From contig JAFTPF010000011.1 of the NCBI GenBank assembly GCA_017463445.1, positions 1-33,086 of the forward strand: a stretch of DNA of 33,086 nucleotides. Direction: 5' to 3'. Source of the DNA: Clostridia bacterium. Its GTDB lineage: Bacteria > Bacillota > Clostridia > Oscillospirales > CAG-272. The position numbers and the translations under genes are program-made. The notes beneath the pieces are model-generated. The model was given only the letters and a program-made list of their open reading frames with translations. It ran no database searches and was not told where the DNA came from. The first letter of the stretch is position 1; each line of letters starts with the position of its first letter. Positions 1 to 6,553 of the stretch are shown here, piece after piece.

Positions 1-636
1 CACTCGACCGGGAGGGTCAAGACCCTCCCCTAAGGTGACACTCGTCAGAGCATCACAATGTGCAAATGCACTATCCTCAATACTCGTGACGCTATCCGGA
101 ATCTTTACGTTCGTCAGACTCGTGCAGCCGGAAAACGAACTCTCTTCAATGCTTGTGACTCGGTCCGGAATCTCTATACTGCCCAAATTCGTGCATCCAC
201 TAAATGCCGATCTGCCGATACTTTTGACGCCATTTCCCAAAGTGACACTCGTCAGACTCGTGCAATTAGAAAAGGCGGTATTCCCAATGCTCGTAATGCT
301 ATTGGGAATTGTCACGCTTGTGATAGTATCGCATTTCCGGAATGCCGATGCGTTGATTGCACTTACGGGAAGGTTTTCGTATTGTGAAGGAATTACTATA
401 TCGGTATCAGTACAGCTTCCGATGCCTTTTACACAGTAAGAGGTTCGATTGTCATTGAGCTCAAATTGCAATCCCTCGCTTGCAGGGAGCTCGGGTTTGT
501 CATCATTATTGTCGTTTTGCTTGTCCTCGTACTTTTTGCCGTCATCGCCGTTGTCGTCATGCGATTCGCCGCCGCACCCTATCAACACGGCACCTGCAAA
601 CAAGAGCGCAAATAAACCTATTAATGTTCGTTTCAT
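1..636 (-). CDS. BspA-type leucine-rich-repeat lipoprotein (3' end beyond window)
   Basis: Seen: reading leftward from ATG 636-634 the frame is open for 212 codons to the window edge, so the C-terminus is missing. The N-terminus is a lipoprotein signal peptide (MKRTLIGLFALLFAGAVLIGC, lipobox LIGC, lipidated Cys21). An Asp/Asn/Lys-rich spacer follows (about residues 24-52), then at least five 23-residue repeats of the form SVTIPNSITSIGxxAFxxC. These repeats are typical of LRR_5/BspA proteins, which are surface-anchored and often bind host or microbial surfaces. A good ribosome site (CGGAGG) lies 8 nt upstream. The gene is divergent from the small XRE gene, with operator-like repeats between them. 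The last visible residues (DPPGRV) leave the repeat pattern where the DNA forms a short GAGGGTC palindrome. The fold and surface location are well supported; the ligand is unknown. Confidence 0.85.
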   Translation of the reverse strand, partial: MKRTLIGLFALLFAGAVLIGCGGESHDDNGDDGKKYEDKQNDNNDDKPELPASEGLQFELNDNRTSYCVKGIGSCTDTDIVIPSQYENLPVSAINASAFRKCDTITSVTIPNSITSIGNTAFSNCTSLTSVTLGNGVKSIGRSAFSGCTNLGSIEIPDRVTSIEESSFSGCTSLTNVKIPDSVTSIEDSAFAHCDALTSVTLGEGLDPPGRV

Positions 637-671
637 TATAATAGCCTCCGTTGTTCTATGAATATACTGAT

Positions 672-711
672 ACTATAACACAAATGTATTCATTTGTCAA
701 CATATGTATTC
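672..711 (-). promoter_or_regulatory. Promoter of the LRR lipoprotein with 20-bp-spaced direct repeats
   Basis: On the minus strand TTGACA (700-695), a 17-nt spacer and TATAGT (677-672) make a near-consensus promoter reading into the lipoprotein gene. The 8-mer ATGTATTC (plus strand) occurs at 684-691 and 704-711, exactly 20 bp (two helical turns) apart and flanking the -35 box. The repeats are a plausible operator for the divergent XRE protein at 763-996; that link is inference. Confidence 0.7.
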
Positions 712-762
712 AAGAAATCTTTGACATTCTTATATAATTTAACTACATAAGGAGGTCGGAGT

Positions 763-996
763 ATGCTTGATTCGATTATAGTGGGGAGAGTTATTCAAAG
801 AATTAGGGAAAACAAACATAAATCGCAGGAAGTAGTCAGCGGTTTGGCAGGGATTGGCAGAACCCATCTAAGTGCAATTGAACGAGGCGAGCGAAAACCA
901 ACCTTGGAAACTCTCTTTCGGATTGCGGATGCGTTAGAAATAAAACCCAGTGAGATCGTTACGGCAATAGAGAATGAGATTACCCGAACACGTTAA
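763..996 (+). CDS. Small XRE/Cro-family HTH regulator
   Basis: A 77-residue protein that is almost entirely one HTH_3 domain: VGRVIQRIRENKHKSQEVVSGLAGIGRTHLSAIERGERKPTLETLFRIADALEIKPSEI. The recognition-helix region THLSAIERGERKPTLETL is typical of the Xre/Cro/C.AhdI group. AAGGAGG sits 8 nt before the ATG. It has no second domain, so it is probably a dimeric DNA-binding repressor or activator. It faces away from the LRR lipoprotein gene across a 126-nt gap that holds the repeated ATGTATTC motif, so control of that lipoprotein and of itself is likely (inference). C proteins of restriction systems have this size too, but no restriction or methylase gene is nearby. Confidence 0.85.
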   Translation: MLDSIIVGRVIQRIRENKHKSQEVVSGLAGIGRTHLSAIERGERKPTLETLFRIADALEIKPSEIVTAIENEITRTR

Positions 997-1061
997 TCAA
1001 CAAAAGGGCTTTCATTTTTCGCTTATAATACAAATAATCCGCATATTTTTTCAAAAACGCC

Positions 1062-1090
1062 TTGATTTTTGCCGGGAAATACTGTATAAT
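1062..1090 (+). promoter_or_regulatory. Promoter of the Fe-S scaffold / GGGtGRT operon
   Basis: TTGATT (1062-1067), a 17-nt spacer and a perfect TATAAT (1085-1090) lie about 85 nt upstream of the ATG at 1177. The 997-1061 stretch before it holds nothing recognisable. Confidence 0.8.
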
Positions 1091-1176
1091 GATTCTGTGT
1101 GAAGAAACCACAGTTCTGTTCACCCGCCGTTTTGTGTGGCAAAACGGTAATATTTTATCAAAGGAGTTCCAAAATC

Positions 1177-1890
1177 ATGAGCAATGAGACTTATGAGTAC
1201 AAGTTCAGCAACGAAGTTGCTGAGATGTGTACTGTAAAGCAGGGCCCTAACCACGGTCCCGCTCCTCTTCCCGAGGAAGGCCTGTGGGTACAGGCAAGAC
1301 AGATCGGTGACATTTCCGGCTACACTCACGGTGTGGGCTGGTGTGCTCCCCAGCAGGGCGCGTGCAAGCTGTCCCTGAACGTAAAGAACGGCGTCATCGA
1401 AGAGGCACTGGTGGAGACCATCGGCTGCTCCGGTATGACCCACTCCGCGGCTATGGCTGCTGAGATCCTCCCCGGCAAGACCATCCTGGAGGCACTGAAT
1501 ACCGACCTGGTATGTGATGCCATCAACACCGCTATGCGCGAGCTCTTCCTGCAGATCGTATACGGCAGAACCCAGTCCGCATTCTCCGAGGGCGGTCTGG
1601 TTATCGGCGCAGGTATGGAAGACCTGGGCAAGGGCGCTCGCTCCATGGTTGGTACCATGTACGGCACCAAGGCAAAGGGCGTTCGTTACCTGGAAATGAC
1701 CGAGGGCTACTGCACCAGAATGGCTCTGGACGCAGACGACCAGGTTATCGGCTATGAGTTCGTTTCCCTGGGCAAGATGACCGACTTCATCAAGAAGGGC
1801 ATGGAGCCTAACGAGGCATACGAGAAGTCCAAGGGTACTTACGGCAGATTCGCTGACGCCGTCAAGTACATCGATCCCCGCAAGGAATAA
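1177..1890 (+). CDS. NifU-like iron-sulfur cluster assembly scaffold family protein
   Basis: A 237-residue protein. The start chosen is ATG 1177 (MSNETYEYKF) because AAGGAG lies 8 nt upstream; an in-frame start 78 bases earlier lacks a site. It has the NifU/IscU N-terminal fold signature: the VKNGVIEEALVETIGCSGMTHSAAM block plus conserved cysteines in GWCAPQQGACKL, ETIGCSGMTHS and GYCTRM, which could bind a cluster or metal. A C-terminal extension follows (about residues 170-237, ending KYIDPRKE). In Clostridia this protein is typically encoded next to a GGGtGRT protein, and here the next gene starts 19 nt downstream with its own GGAGG. Together they suggest a two-protein unit of iron-sulfur metabolism whose exact role is not established. 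Codon use is strongly biased to C/G third positions, as in a highly expressed host gene. Confidence 0.85.
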   Translation: MSNETYEYKFSNEVAEMCTVKQGPNHGPAPLPEEGLWVQARQIGDISGYTHGVGWCAPQQGACKLSLNVKNGVIEEALVETIGCSGMTHSAAMAAEILPGKTILEALNTDLVCDAINTAMRELFLQIVYGRTQSAFSEGGLVIGAGMEDLGKGARSMVGTMYGTKAKGVRYLEMTEGYCTRMALDADDQVIGYEFVSLGKMTDFIKKGMEPNEAYEKSKGTYGRFADAVKYIDPRKE

Positions 1891-1909
1891 TTGAAGGAGG
1901 AATTACGAA

Positions 1910-2908
1910 ATGGCACAGTTTGAAGGTTACGAAAGACGCGAAGCGAAAATTCTCGCCGCTCTGAAAGAATATGGCATTTCCTCCATCGATGAATGTAAGG
2001 AAATCTGCGACGCCAAGGGCATTGACCCCTACAAGATCGTAGAAGAGACCCAGCCCATCGCATTTGAAAATGCAAAGTGGGCCTACACCGTAGGCGCCGC
2101 TATCGCCATCAAGAAGGGCTGCACCAAGGCCGCTGACGCCGCTGCTGCGATCGGTATCGGTCTGCAGGCATTCTGCATCCCCGGCTCTGTTGCTGAGAAC
2201 CGTAAGGTTGGTCTCGGCCACGGCAACCTGGGCGCAATGCTCCTCTCCGACGAGACCGAGTGCTTCTGCTTCCTGGCAGGCCACGAGTCCTTTGCCGCTG
2301 CTGAGGGCGCTATCAAGATCGCGCTGAACGCAAACAAAGTTCGTACCAATCCTCTGCGCGTTATCCTGAACGGTCTGGGCAAGGACGCCGCTATGATCAT
2401 CTCCCGTATCAACGGCTTTACTTACGTACAGACCAAGTTCGATCCCTACTCCGAGACCGTTGAGACCGTCAAGGAAATTGCTTACTCCAACGGTCCCCGT
2501 GCAAACGTGAAGTGCTACGGCGCTGACAACGTTCCCGAAGGCGTAGCGATCATGAAGAAGGAGAACGCTGGCGTTTCCATTACCGGTAACTCCACTAACC
2601 CCACCCGCTTCCAGCATCCCGTTGCAGGCACCTACAAGAAGTGGTGTGTTGAAAACGGCGTGAACTACTTCTCCGTAGCATCCGGCGGCGGTACCGGCCG
2701 TACTCTGCACCCCGACAACATGGCAGCAGGTCCCTCCTCCTACGGTATGACCGACACCATGGGTCGTATGCACTCCGACGCACAGTTCGCTGGCTCCTCC
2801 TCCGTGCCCGCTCACGTTGAGATGATGGGTCTCATCGGCGCAGGTAACAACCCCATGGTAGGAATGACGGTAGCTGTGGCTGTTGCTATCGAAGAGGCTT
2901 GCAAGTAA
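1910..2908 (+). CDS. GGGtGRT protein; integration target of the element array
   Basis: A 332-residue protein containing the family-defining SGGGTGRTLHPDN motif near residue 265. It is full-length for the family and follows the NifU-like gene at once (GAAGGAGG, 7 nt before the ATG), so the two form an operon. The biochemical function is unknown; the constant pairing with an Fe-S scaffold suggests cluster or metal handling. The odd point is its 3' end: the last 90 bases (2819-2908, EMMGLIGAGNNPMVGMTVAVAVAIEEACK) recur four more times downstream at element borders. After the 17-bp core at 2843-2859 this copy differs from the others mainly at third codon positions. Its final ~16 codons were therefore probably supplied by the adjacent element, and the original tail is likely the copy at 25684-25757. 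Confidence 0.88.
   Translation: MAQFEGYERREAKILAALKEYGISSIDECKEICDAKGIDPYKIVEETQPIAFENAKWAYTVGAAIAIKKGCTKAADAAAAIGIGLQAFCIPGSVAENRKVGLGHGNLGAMLLSDETECFCFLAGHESFAAAEGAIKIALNANKVRTNPLRVILNGLGKDAAMIISRINGFTYVQTKFDPYSETVETVKEIAYSNGPRANVKCYGADNVPEGVAIMKKENAGVSITGNSTNPTRFQHPVAGTYKKWCVENGVNYFSVASGGGTGRTLHPDNMAAGPSSYGMTDTMGRMHSDAQFAGSSSVPAHVEMMGLIGAGNNPMVGMTVAVAVAIEEACK
2819..2908 (+). repeat. Gene-tail repeat copy 1 (left junction, intact gene)
   Basis: The 90-bp 3' end of the GGGtGRT gene. The invariant core GGTAACAACCCCATGGT is at 2843-2859. Bases 2860-2908 encode the same protein tail as the other copies with different synonymous codons, as expected for an element-supplied surrogate end. Confidence 0.85.
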
Positions 2909-2983
2909 GCGAATTATCGGTTCAAACTTGGAACTTTTTGCTGAAAACACGGTAAAAGTACCGAAAACATCTGAATAAAAAAG

Positions 2984-3032
2984 TTAGACACATCATTTTG
3001 GGGATTTCCCTAATGATGTGTCTAATATTTTT
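2984..3032 (+). terminator. Left-end hairpin of element 1 (terminator-like, TGATGTGT arms)
   Basis: A perfect 14-bp stem, TTAGACACATCATT (2984-2997) with AATGATGTGTCTAA (3012-3025). Its 14-nt loop holds a further GGGA/TCCC pairing, and TATTTTT follows. It lies 76 nt after the GGGtGRT stop, so it can end that transcript. The same TGATGTGT motif recurs at element right ends, so it may also be a recombinase arm site (inference). Confidence 0.7.
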
Positions 3033-3051
3033 AATACACAGAGAATATGGA

Positions 3052-3609
3052 TTAATCGGGGGAGTGGAGTGTGATTCCGAGTAATTCTATTTCACCATAA
3101 GGCAATTTTTCTTTTTCGATTTCAGGAAAATTGTCATCGAAATTATATAGTTCCGTATCATCAAATTCACAATTTACAAGTTCATTCTTTTTACAGGGTG
3201 AGAGAATTTGTGTTTTTGTAAGTTCATCTAGAAAGGATTTAAGTGTCGCGTATTGATATAAGAACATCGCCTGTGAAAGCCCAAGACGCATTTTTAGACC
3301 ACTAGATAATTCGATAGCATCAAGATGTATAAAAAGCGTTGGTTTCCCTAGAGTAATCGCATAATTTATCTCTTGACGGCAATTTATAGAATCTACTGCA
3401 TTGGAGGATAAAAAAGCTATGAAAGTTTTGGCTCCTTCTAAATGCTTTGCTATGTATTCGGGCCATTCTGCGCCTGCTTCGATACCGGCATCGTACCAAA
3501 TACGAAAGCCGTTTTCCGAAAGAGCTGTAATTATTGGTAAAACACGTGTTGCATCACGGTGTGCATAGCTAACAAAAATAAACGGTTCTTTGCCTTCGTA
3601 TGAAATCAT
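3052..3609 (-). CDS. TIR-domain protein (putative NADase/signalling effector)
   Basis: A 185-residue protein starting at ATG 3609 (AAAGGGGCGAG upstream). Residues 8-140 form a TIR domain: beta-A FIFVSYAHRD (10-19), the BB region GFRIWYDAGIEAGAEW (34-49), FIAFLSSN (63-70) and SINCRQEINYAI, where Glu80 sits in the position of the catalytic glutamate of NAD-cleaving TIRs. Bacterial TIR proteins often hydrolyse NAD+ or make cyclic ADP-ribose signals in phage defence. Here there is no obvious second domain, only about 45 acidic C-terminal residues (NCEFDDTELYNFDDNFPEIEKEKLPYGE) that could be a partner-binding or autoinhibitory tail. It is the sole cargo of element 1 with its own consensus promoter, so any sensor must be internal or encoded elsewhere. 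Enzymatic activity is inferred from the motif only. Confidence 0.87.
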   Translation of the reverse strand: MISYEGKEPFIFVSYAHRDATRVLPIITALSENGFRIWYDAGIEAGAEWPEYIAKHLEGAKTFIAFLSSNAVDSINCRQEINYAITLGKPTLFIHLDAIELSSGLKMRLGLSQAMFLYQYATLKSFLDELTKTQILSPCKKNELVNCEFDDTELYNFDDNFPEIEKEKLPYGEIELLGITLHSPD

Positions 3610-3645
3610 AGTCTCGCCCCTTTCAAAGTATTTCATTATGCACAT

Positions 3646-3674
3646 ATTATAAATCATGCATTTATATTTGTCAA
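3646..3674 (-). promoter_or_regulatory. Consensus promoter of the TIR gene
   Basis: On the minus strand a perfect TTGACA (3674-3669), 17-nt spacer and perfect TATAAT (3651-3646) lie about 37 nt before the TIR start codon. A fully consensus promoter suggests constitutive, strong transcription of this one-gene cassette. Confidence 0.85.
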
Positions 3675-3711
3675 GTTTGCGATAGAAAAAGGGTGTTATT
3701 TATTATAGTGA

Positions 3712-3769
3712 TACGAAAACCCCAAAACACGATATAATGCATTCGGCAAAACTAAAAATGATGTGTTCA
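3712..3769 (+). promoter_or_regulatory. Right-end block of element 1
   Basis: A 58-bp block with two mismatches to 19681-19738 at the right end of element 2. It contains TATAAT (3733-3738) and AATGATGTGTTCA (3757-3769), a half-site of the left-end hairpin. It lies about 85 bp before the gene-tail repeat. It is probably a recombinase arm-binding region; an outward promoter is possible, but no good -35 box is seen. Bases 3770-3854 are AT-rich and hold nothing else recognisable. Confidence 0.6.
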
Positions 3770-3854
3770 GCAAAAAAGATTTTTTAATGCAATTATCTAA
3801 ACGCTATGTGTTATAATAGTGTTGCCTCGAAAGCTATAAAGTCTCTGATGCGTA

Positions 3855-3944
3855 GAAATGATGGGTCTCATCGGCGCAGGTAACAACCCCATGGTTGGTA
3901 TGACTGTTGCTGTTGCAGTTGCTATCGAAGAGGCTTGCAAGTAA
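3855..3944 (+). repeat. Gene-tail repeat copy 2 (junction of elements 1 and 2)
   Basis: A 90-bp in-frame copy of the GGGtGRT gene end (MMGLIGAGNNPMV...AIEEACK, then TAA), core at 3879-3895. It is preceded by CTCTGATGCGTAGA, which is also found before copy 3. With no upstream gene body it is an att-site remnant, not a gene. Confidence 0.85.
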
Positions 3945-4026
3945 GCTGTTTTTGACTTAATTTTGGCAGGTTTTCAGGCTTTTTGAGAAGTCGTGAAAAT
4001 CTTGTCATAAAATCCACAAAAAAGAG

Positions 4027-4074
4027 TTGGACACATCATTTTCGCATTTTGCCCTGTGATGTGTCCAATATTTT
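4027..4074 (+). terminator. Left-end hairpin of element 2
   Basis: Arms TTGGACACATCA (4027-4038) and TGATGTGTCCAA (4057-4068) form a perfect 12-bp stem with an 18-nt loop; TATTTTT follows. The loop (TTTTCGCATTTTGC...) is shared with element 3 but not with elements 1 and 4. It lies 34 nt before the recombinase start, so besides ending read-through it could be an autoregulatory binding site for the recombinase (inference). Confidence 0.7.
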
Positions 4075-4101
4075 TATGTCCAAATGAGGGAGGATTTTGT
4101 G

Positions 4102-5040
4102 ATGAAAAAGCTGAAAATGACTGCTCAAACGCTGACTTTTGAGGAGGGCTGTAACAAGTATCTTGAATACTGTCGACAAAGAAATTTAAGGCAAGGAACA
4201 ATCAATCACTACAAGCAGAGCTATACGCAGTTCTATAAATACTTCGATCCTAAAATGCCAATAGAAGACATCAATGCGACCACCTATAAAAACTATGTTC
4301 TACATTTGAAGTCAACACTTCATAACGACATCAGCATTAACTCTTATCTGCGTGACCTCATTACTACCCTGCACTTCTTTATGAATGAGGGCTATCTTCC
4401 GCATTTCAAAATGCAGGCAATTAAGGTGGATAAAAGCCATATCGAAACCTATAATGAACAGGAATTGCAGTTGCTTCTCAAAAAGCCAAATATCAAGAAA
4501 AGCTCCTTTACTGAGTATCAGTGCTGGGTGATGACGAACTTTCTCTTCTCTACCGGTGTCAGGCAAAGAAGCCTTATGAATATCAAAATCAAAGACATTG
4601 ACTTTGATAATAACGTGGTGTACGTGAACGTCACGAAAAACAGAAAGCCTCTCATCGTGCCTTTGAATCAAACAATGGTCAATATCCTGTCGGAGTATCT
4701 GAAATATAGACAACACACGAAGAATGAAGACTTCCTTTTCTGCAACGTCTTCGGTCAACAACTCGTCAAGAGTACATGCTATCATATGCTCTATGAATAT
4801 AACAAAAAGCGAGGCGTTGAAACGACGGGGATTCATAGGTATAGACACACCTTCGCAAAGCAGTGGATCTTGAATGGCGGTAACGTGGTTTCGCTTTCAA
4901 AGCTATTAGGACACAGCAGCTTGGATATCACGCAGAATTACATTCATCTTTTGGTCAGCGACGTCGCAAAGCAGGTTGATGAATTTAACGTGCTGGACAA
5001 GTTTTATGGAAAGAAAAGGATTGGGATGAAGAAGGGGTGA
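4102..5040 (+). CDS. Tyrosine recombinase (integrase) of element 2
   Basis: A 312-residue site-specific recombinase. The ATG at 4102 is chosen because GGGAGGA lies 7 nt upstream; an in-frame ATG 18 bases earlier sits before that site. Residues about 8-105 are the SAM-like core-binding domain (LTFEEGCNKYLEYC...INSYLRDLITTLHFF). The catalytic domain has the full set: Arg154 (TGVRQRSL), a beta-hairpin Lys (VTKNRKPLIVPL), His245-x-x-Arg248 (HRYRHTF), His271 (LGHSS) and nucleophile Tyr280 (QNYIHL). It is closely similar along its length to the recombinase at 20113-21099. Placed next to the element end, it presumably integrates and excises at the 17-bp core in the GGGtGRT gene, and may also mobilise elements 1 and 4. 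It is followed by a strong terminator. Confidence 0.92.
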   Translation: MKKLKMTAQTLTFEEGCNKYLEYCRQRNLRQGTINHYKQSYTQFYKYFDPKMPIEDINATTYKNYVLHLKSTLHNDISINSYLRDLITTLHFFMNEGYLPHFKMQAIKVDKSHIETYNEQELQLLLKKPNIKKSSFTEYQCWVMTNFLFSTGVRQRSLMNIKIKDIDFDNNVVYVNVTKNRKPLIVPLNQTMVNILSEYLKYRQHTKNEDFLFCNVFGQQLVKSTCYHMLYEYNKKRGVETTGIHRYRHTFAKQWILNGGNVVSLSKLLGHSSLDITQNYIHLLVSDVAKQVDEFNVLDKFYGKKRIGMKKG

Positions 5041-5070
5041 GCGTAAACATTCTTGCGTTTACTTATAAAT

Positions 5071-5108
5071 AAAAGTTGGTGGTCTTAGGATCATCAACTT
5101 TTGTTTTT
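5071..5108 (+). terminator. Intrinsic terminator after the recombinase gene
   Basis: AAAAGTTGGTGGTC (5071-5084) pairs with GATCATCAACTTTT (5089-5102), 14 bp with two G-U pairs and a TTAG loop, followed by GTTTTT. Confidence 0.85.
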
Positions 5109-5190
5109 ATGCGCATATTTATACGCTAAATTAAATGAAGAATGTAAAAAGCTCTAGCCAGAGGTGGACTCTGCTAAAAGAAATTAAGAA

Positions 5191-5655
5191 ATGGATAACA
5201 AAACAAAGATGCAAAAAGATGAATTAAAGAATAATATAGACAAACTGGATAAACAACAATTCAAGATGTTTTTTACCATCCTGGTACACTATTGGGTCAA
5301 CCATAAATACTTCATCAATAAATGGAATTTCTTCAACCTATGGTGTGAGCTGAATGAACTTTGCCATGAGACAGAGGAAAGCTTTCCTGACCCACATGAT
5401 GATCATAATCTTGTGAAATCATTTTGCCAAGAGCATCCATTTTATTTTATAGATATGCTCGAGCTAGAGCTTGTCAAAAAGCTCTTCTGTGAGTACTTGG
5501 ACAAGGACCTAGACACAATTACTATAGCCACAGAAAAGCTCCATACAGGAGATTTAAGGGTTGCCTGTGAGAGCATAAACGAGGCTATGGGCTTGGCTGA
5601 AGATGTGAATGAATTGGTGAGCCAAGCAGAAGAATATATGAAGGCTTTTTCTTAA
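5191..5655 (+). CDS. Hypothetical acidic alpha-helical protein
   Basis: A 154-residue protein of unknown function with no signal peptide or membrane segment. It is rich in Lys/Glu/Asp and aromatic residues; the middle (HYWVNHKYFINKWNFFNLWCELNELCHETEESF) and the helical C-terminus (ACESINEAMGLAEDVNELVSQAEEYMKAF) suggest an all-alpha fold. The ribosome site is weak: AGAGGTGG lies about 25 nt upstream, and only AAATTAAGAA is adjacent. It sits between two good terminators, so it is transcribed alone. Its AT-rich codon use matches the element rather than the host. No function is assigned. Confidence 0.6.
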   Translation: MDNKTKMQKDELKNNIDKLDKQQFKMFFTILVHYWVNHKYFINKWNFFNLWCELNELCHETEESFPDPHDDHNLVKSFCQEHPFYFIDMLELELVKKLFCEYLDKDLDTITIATEKLHTGDLRVACESINEAMGLAEDVNELVSQAEEYMKAFS

Positions 5656-5679
5656 TTTCTATAATTTCATATAAACTCA

Positions 5680-5727
5680 AAACAAAAAGACATTGAGGGC
5701 TCGAGGGCTTTCAATGTCTTTTTGTTT
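5680..5727. terminator. Strong bidirectional terminator
   Basis: AAACAAAAAGACATTGA (5680-5696) and TCAATGTCTTTTTGTTT (5711-5727) form a perfect 17-bp stem with A- and T-rich ends, able to terminate from both sides. Confidence 0.85.
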
Positions 5728-6121
5728 GCACAAGAAAGTCGGGCGAATAAATTTTATATATTTAATTTGATTATGCACATGATATGTCCCCTCATGTAAA
5801 TAAATTAACATTTGAACTCCCTATTATTTTTCATTAAAACTGAAAATAATAGTTTTATATTTTTACTGACAAATTCTTTTAAGATCACTATAAAGTTAAA
5901 TTTAAAGCTCGATTATAAAATGTAAAATCTAATAAATTTGCTAGTAATTTAAAAATTACTAGCAAGCTTCGTAAGAAGCATTTTCTCTAAAATATTATTA
6001 TTTATTATTATTCTTTATTATTATTTATGTTTAATATGTGAACCATATAGGACTATTTTTTAGACTAATTATGTTTATGTTTCAAACCATTGTAAGCCAA
6101 TAATTGAACTATATGTTTTAT
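5728..6121. other. AT-rich non-coding region with a perfect inverted repeat (possible origin)
   Basis: About 390 bases without a credible gene, very AT-rich. TTGCTAGTAATTT (5938-5950) and AAATTACTAGCAA (5953-5965) form a 13-bp perfect stem with a 2-nt loop. A run of TATT/TTATTA repeats (about 5990-6030) follows. The position next to a Rep-like gene and iterons suggests a replication origin or unwinding region, but no dso nick motif or DnaA-box array was recognised. Confidence 0.4.
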
Positions 6122-6148
6122 TACACCTGCGCAAAAAACGCAGGTGTA
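6122..6148. terminator. Hairpin terminator after the Rep-like gene
   Basis: TACACCTGCG (6122-6131) pairs with CGCAGGTGTA (6139-6148), a 10-bp stem with loop CAAAAAA. It lies just past the 3' end of the minus-strand gene at 6161-6553. The tails are T/A-rich but not pure T-runs. Confidence 0.6.
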
Positions 6149-6160
6149 TTATTATGTTTG

Positions 6161-6553
6161 TCAAAAAGACATTTGGAATGTGTCCTCAGTATCATCTGTG
6201 GTGTTGGTATGCAACTCAAAGTCATTATAAAGCTTCTGAACAGCCCCGAGGTCAAACTTGAAATATCTCTTCTTGGGCATCCCATGATATTTGATTTTGA
6301 TAATCCCATACGCCTCAAGTTCCTTACAAGCTACTAATTGCTGATGCTTACTGAGTCTCGTGTTATAGTACATGTTCTCAACCGTACTGAAGAACCATCC
6401 ACCTTGCTGAAGTCCGTCGCGTTCTTTCCAATATGTATACTCAGAATAGATCTCCGACAACATCACCGCAGTGTTGAGATTGAATCTTCTGATGAATGGC
6501 CTTGGAAGCCTAAGAAAATCACTTTTAAACATTTCATCTAACTTTTTATTCAT
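6161..6553 (-). CDS. Rep-like winged-helix protein (replisome organiser/DnaD-N type)
   Basis: A 130-residue protein. Its pattern FLRLPRPFIRRFNLNTAVMLSEIYSEYTYW...GGWFFSTVENMYYNTRLSKHQQLVACKELEAYGIIKIKYHGMPKKRYFKFD is the winged-helix core found at the N-terminus of Firmicutes phage replisome organisers, DnaD-like and plasmid replication initiators. It is short: there is no second (DnaB-loader) domain, so it may be a minimal initiator or a copy-control DNA-binding protein. It lies between an AT-rich region on one side and three 11-bp iterons plus a divergent serine recombinase on the other. The ATG overlaps the stop of a 17-codon upstream reading frame (ATGA). DNA binding is well supported; initiator function is inference. 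Confidence 0.7.
   Translation of the reverse strand: MNKKLDEMFKSDFLRLPRPFIRRFNLNTAVMLSEIYSEYTYWKERDGLQQGGWFFSTVENMYYNTRLSKHQQLVACKELEAYGIIKIKYHGMPKKRYFKFDLGAVQKLYNDFELHTNTTDDTEDTFQMSF

Larger units (their letters stand above)
2843..3878. mobile_element. Element 1: ~1.0-kb TIR cassette without a recombinase
   Basis: Bounded by gene-tail copies 1 and 2 (core to core, 1036 bp). It contains a surrogate gene tail, a left hairpin at 2984-3025, one TIR gene on the minus strand, and a right-end block (3712-3769) that is 56 of 58 bases identical to the right end of element 2. No integrase is present, so mobilisation in trans by the recombinases of elements 2 or 3 is inferred. The left-end type (TTAGACACATCATTTTGG) matches element 4, while the right end matches element 2. 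Confidence 0.75.

Noticed and set aside
35..661. Plus-strand frames at the left edge
   Set aside because: They are complements of the LRR repeat lipoprotein, whose lipobox and 23-residue periodicity lie on the minus strand.
3855..3944. Gene-tail copies as short genes (28-residue MMGLIGAGNNP... peptides)
   Set aside because: They start with ATG ATG but have no ribosome site and sit at element junctions; they are better explained as att-site remnants of the GGGtGRT gene end.
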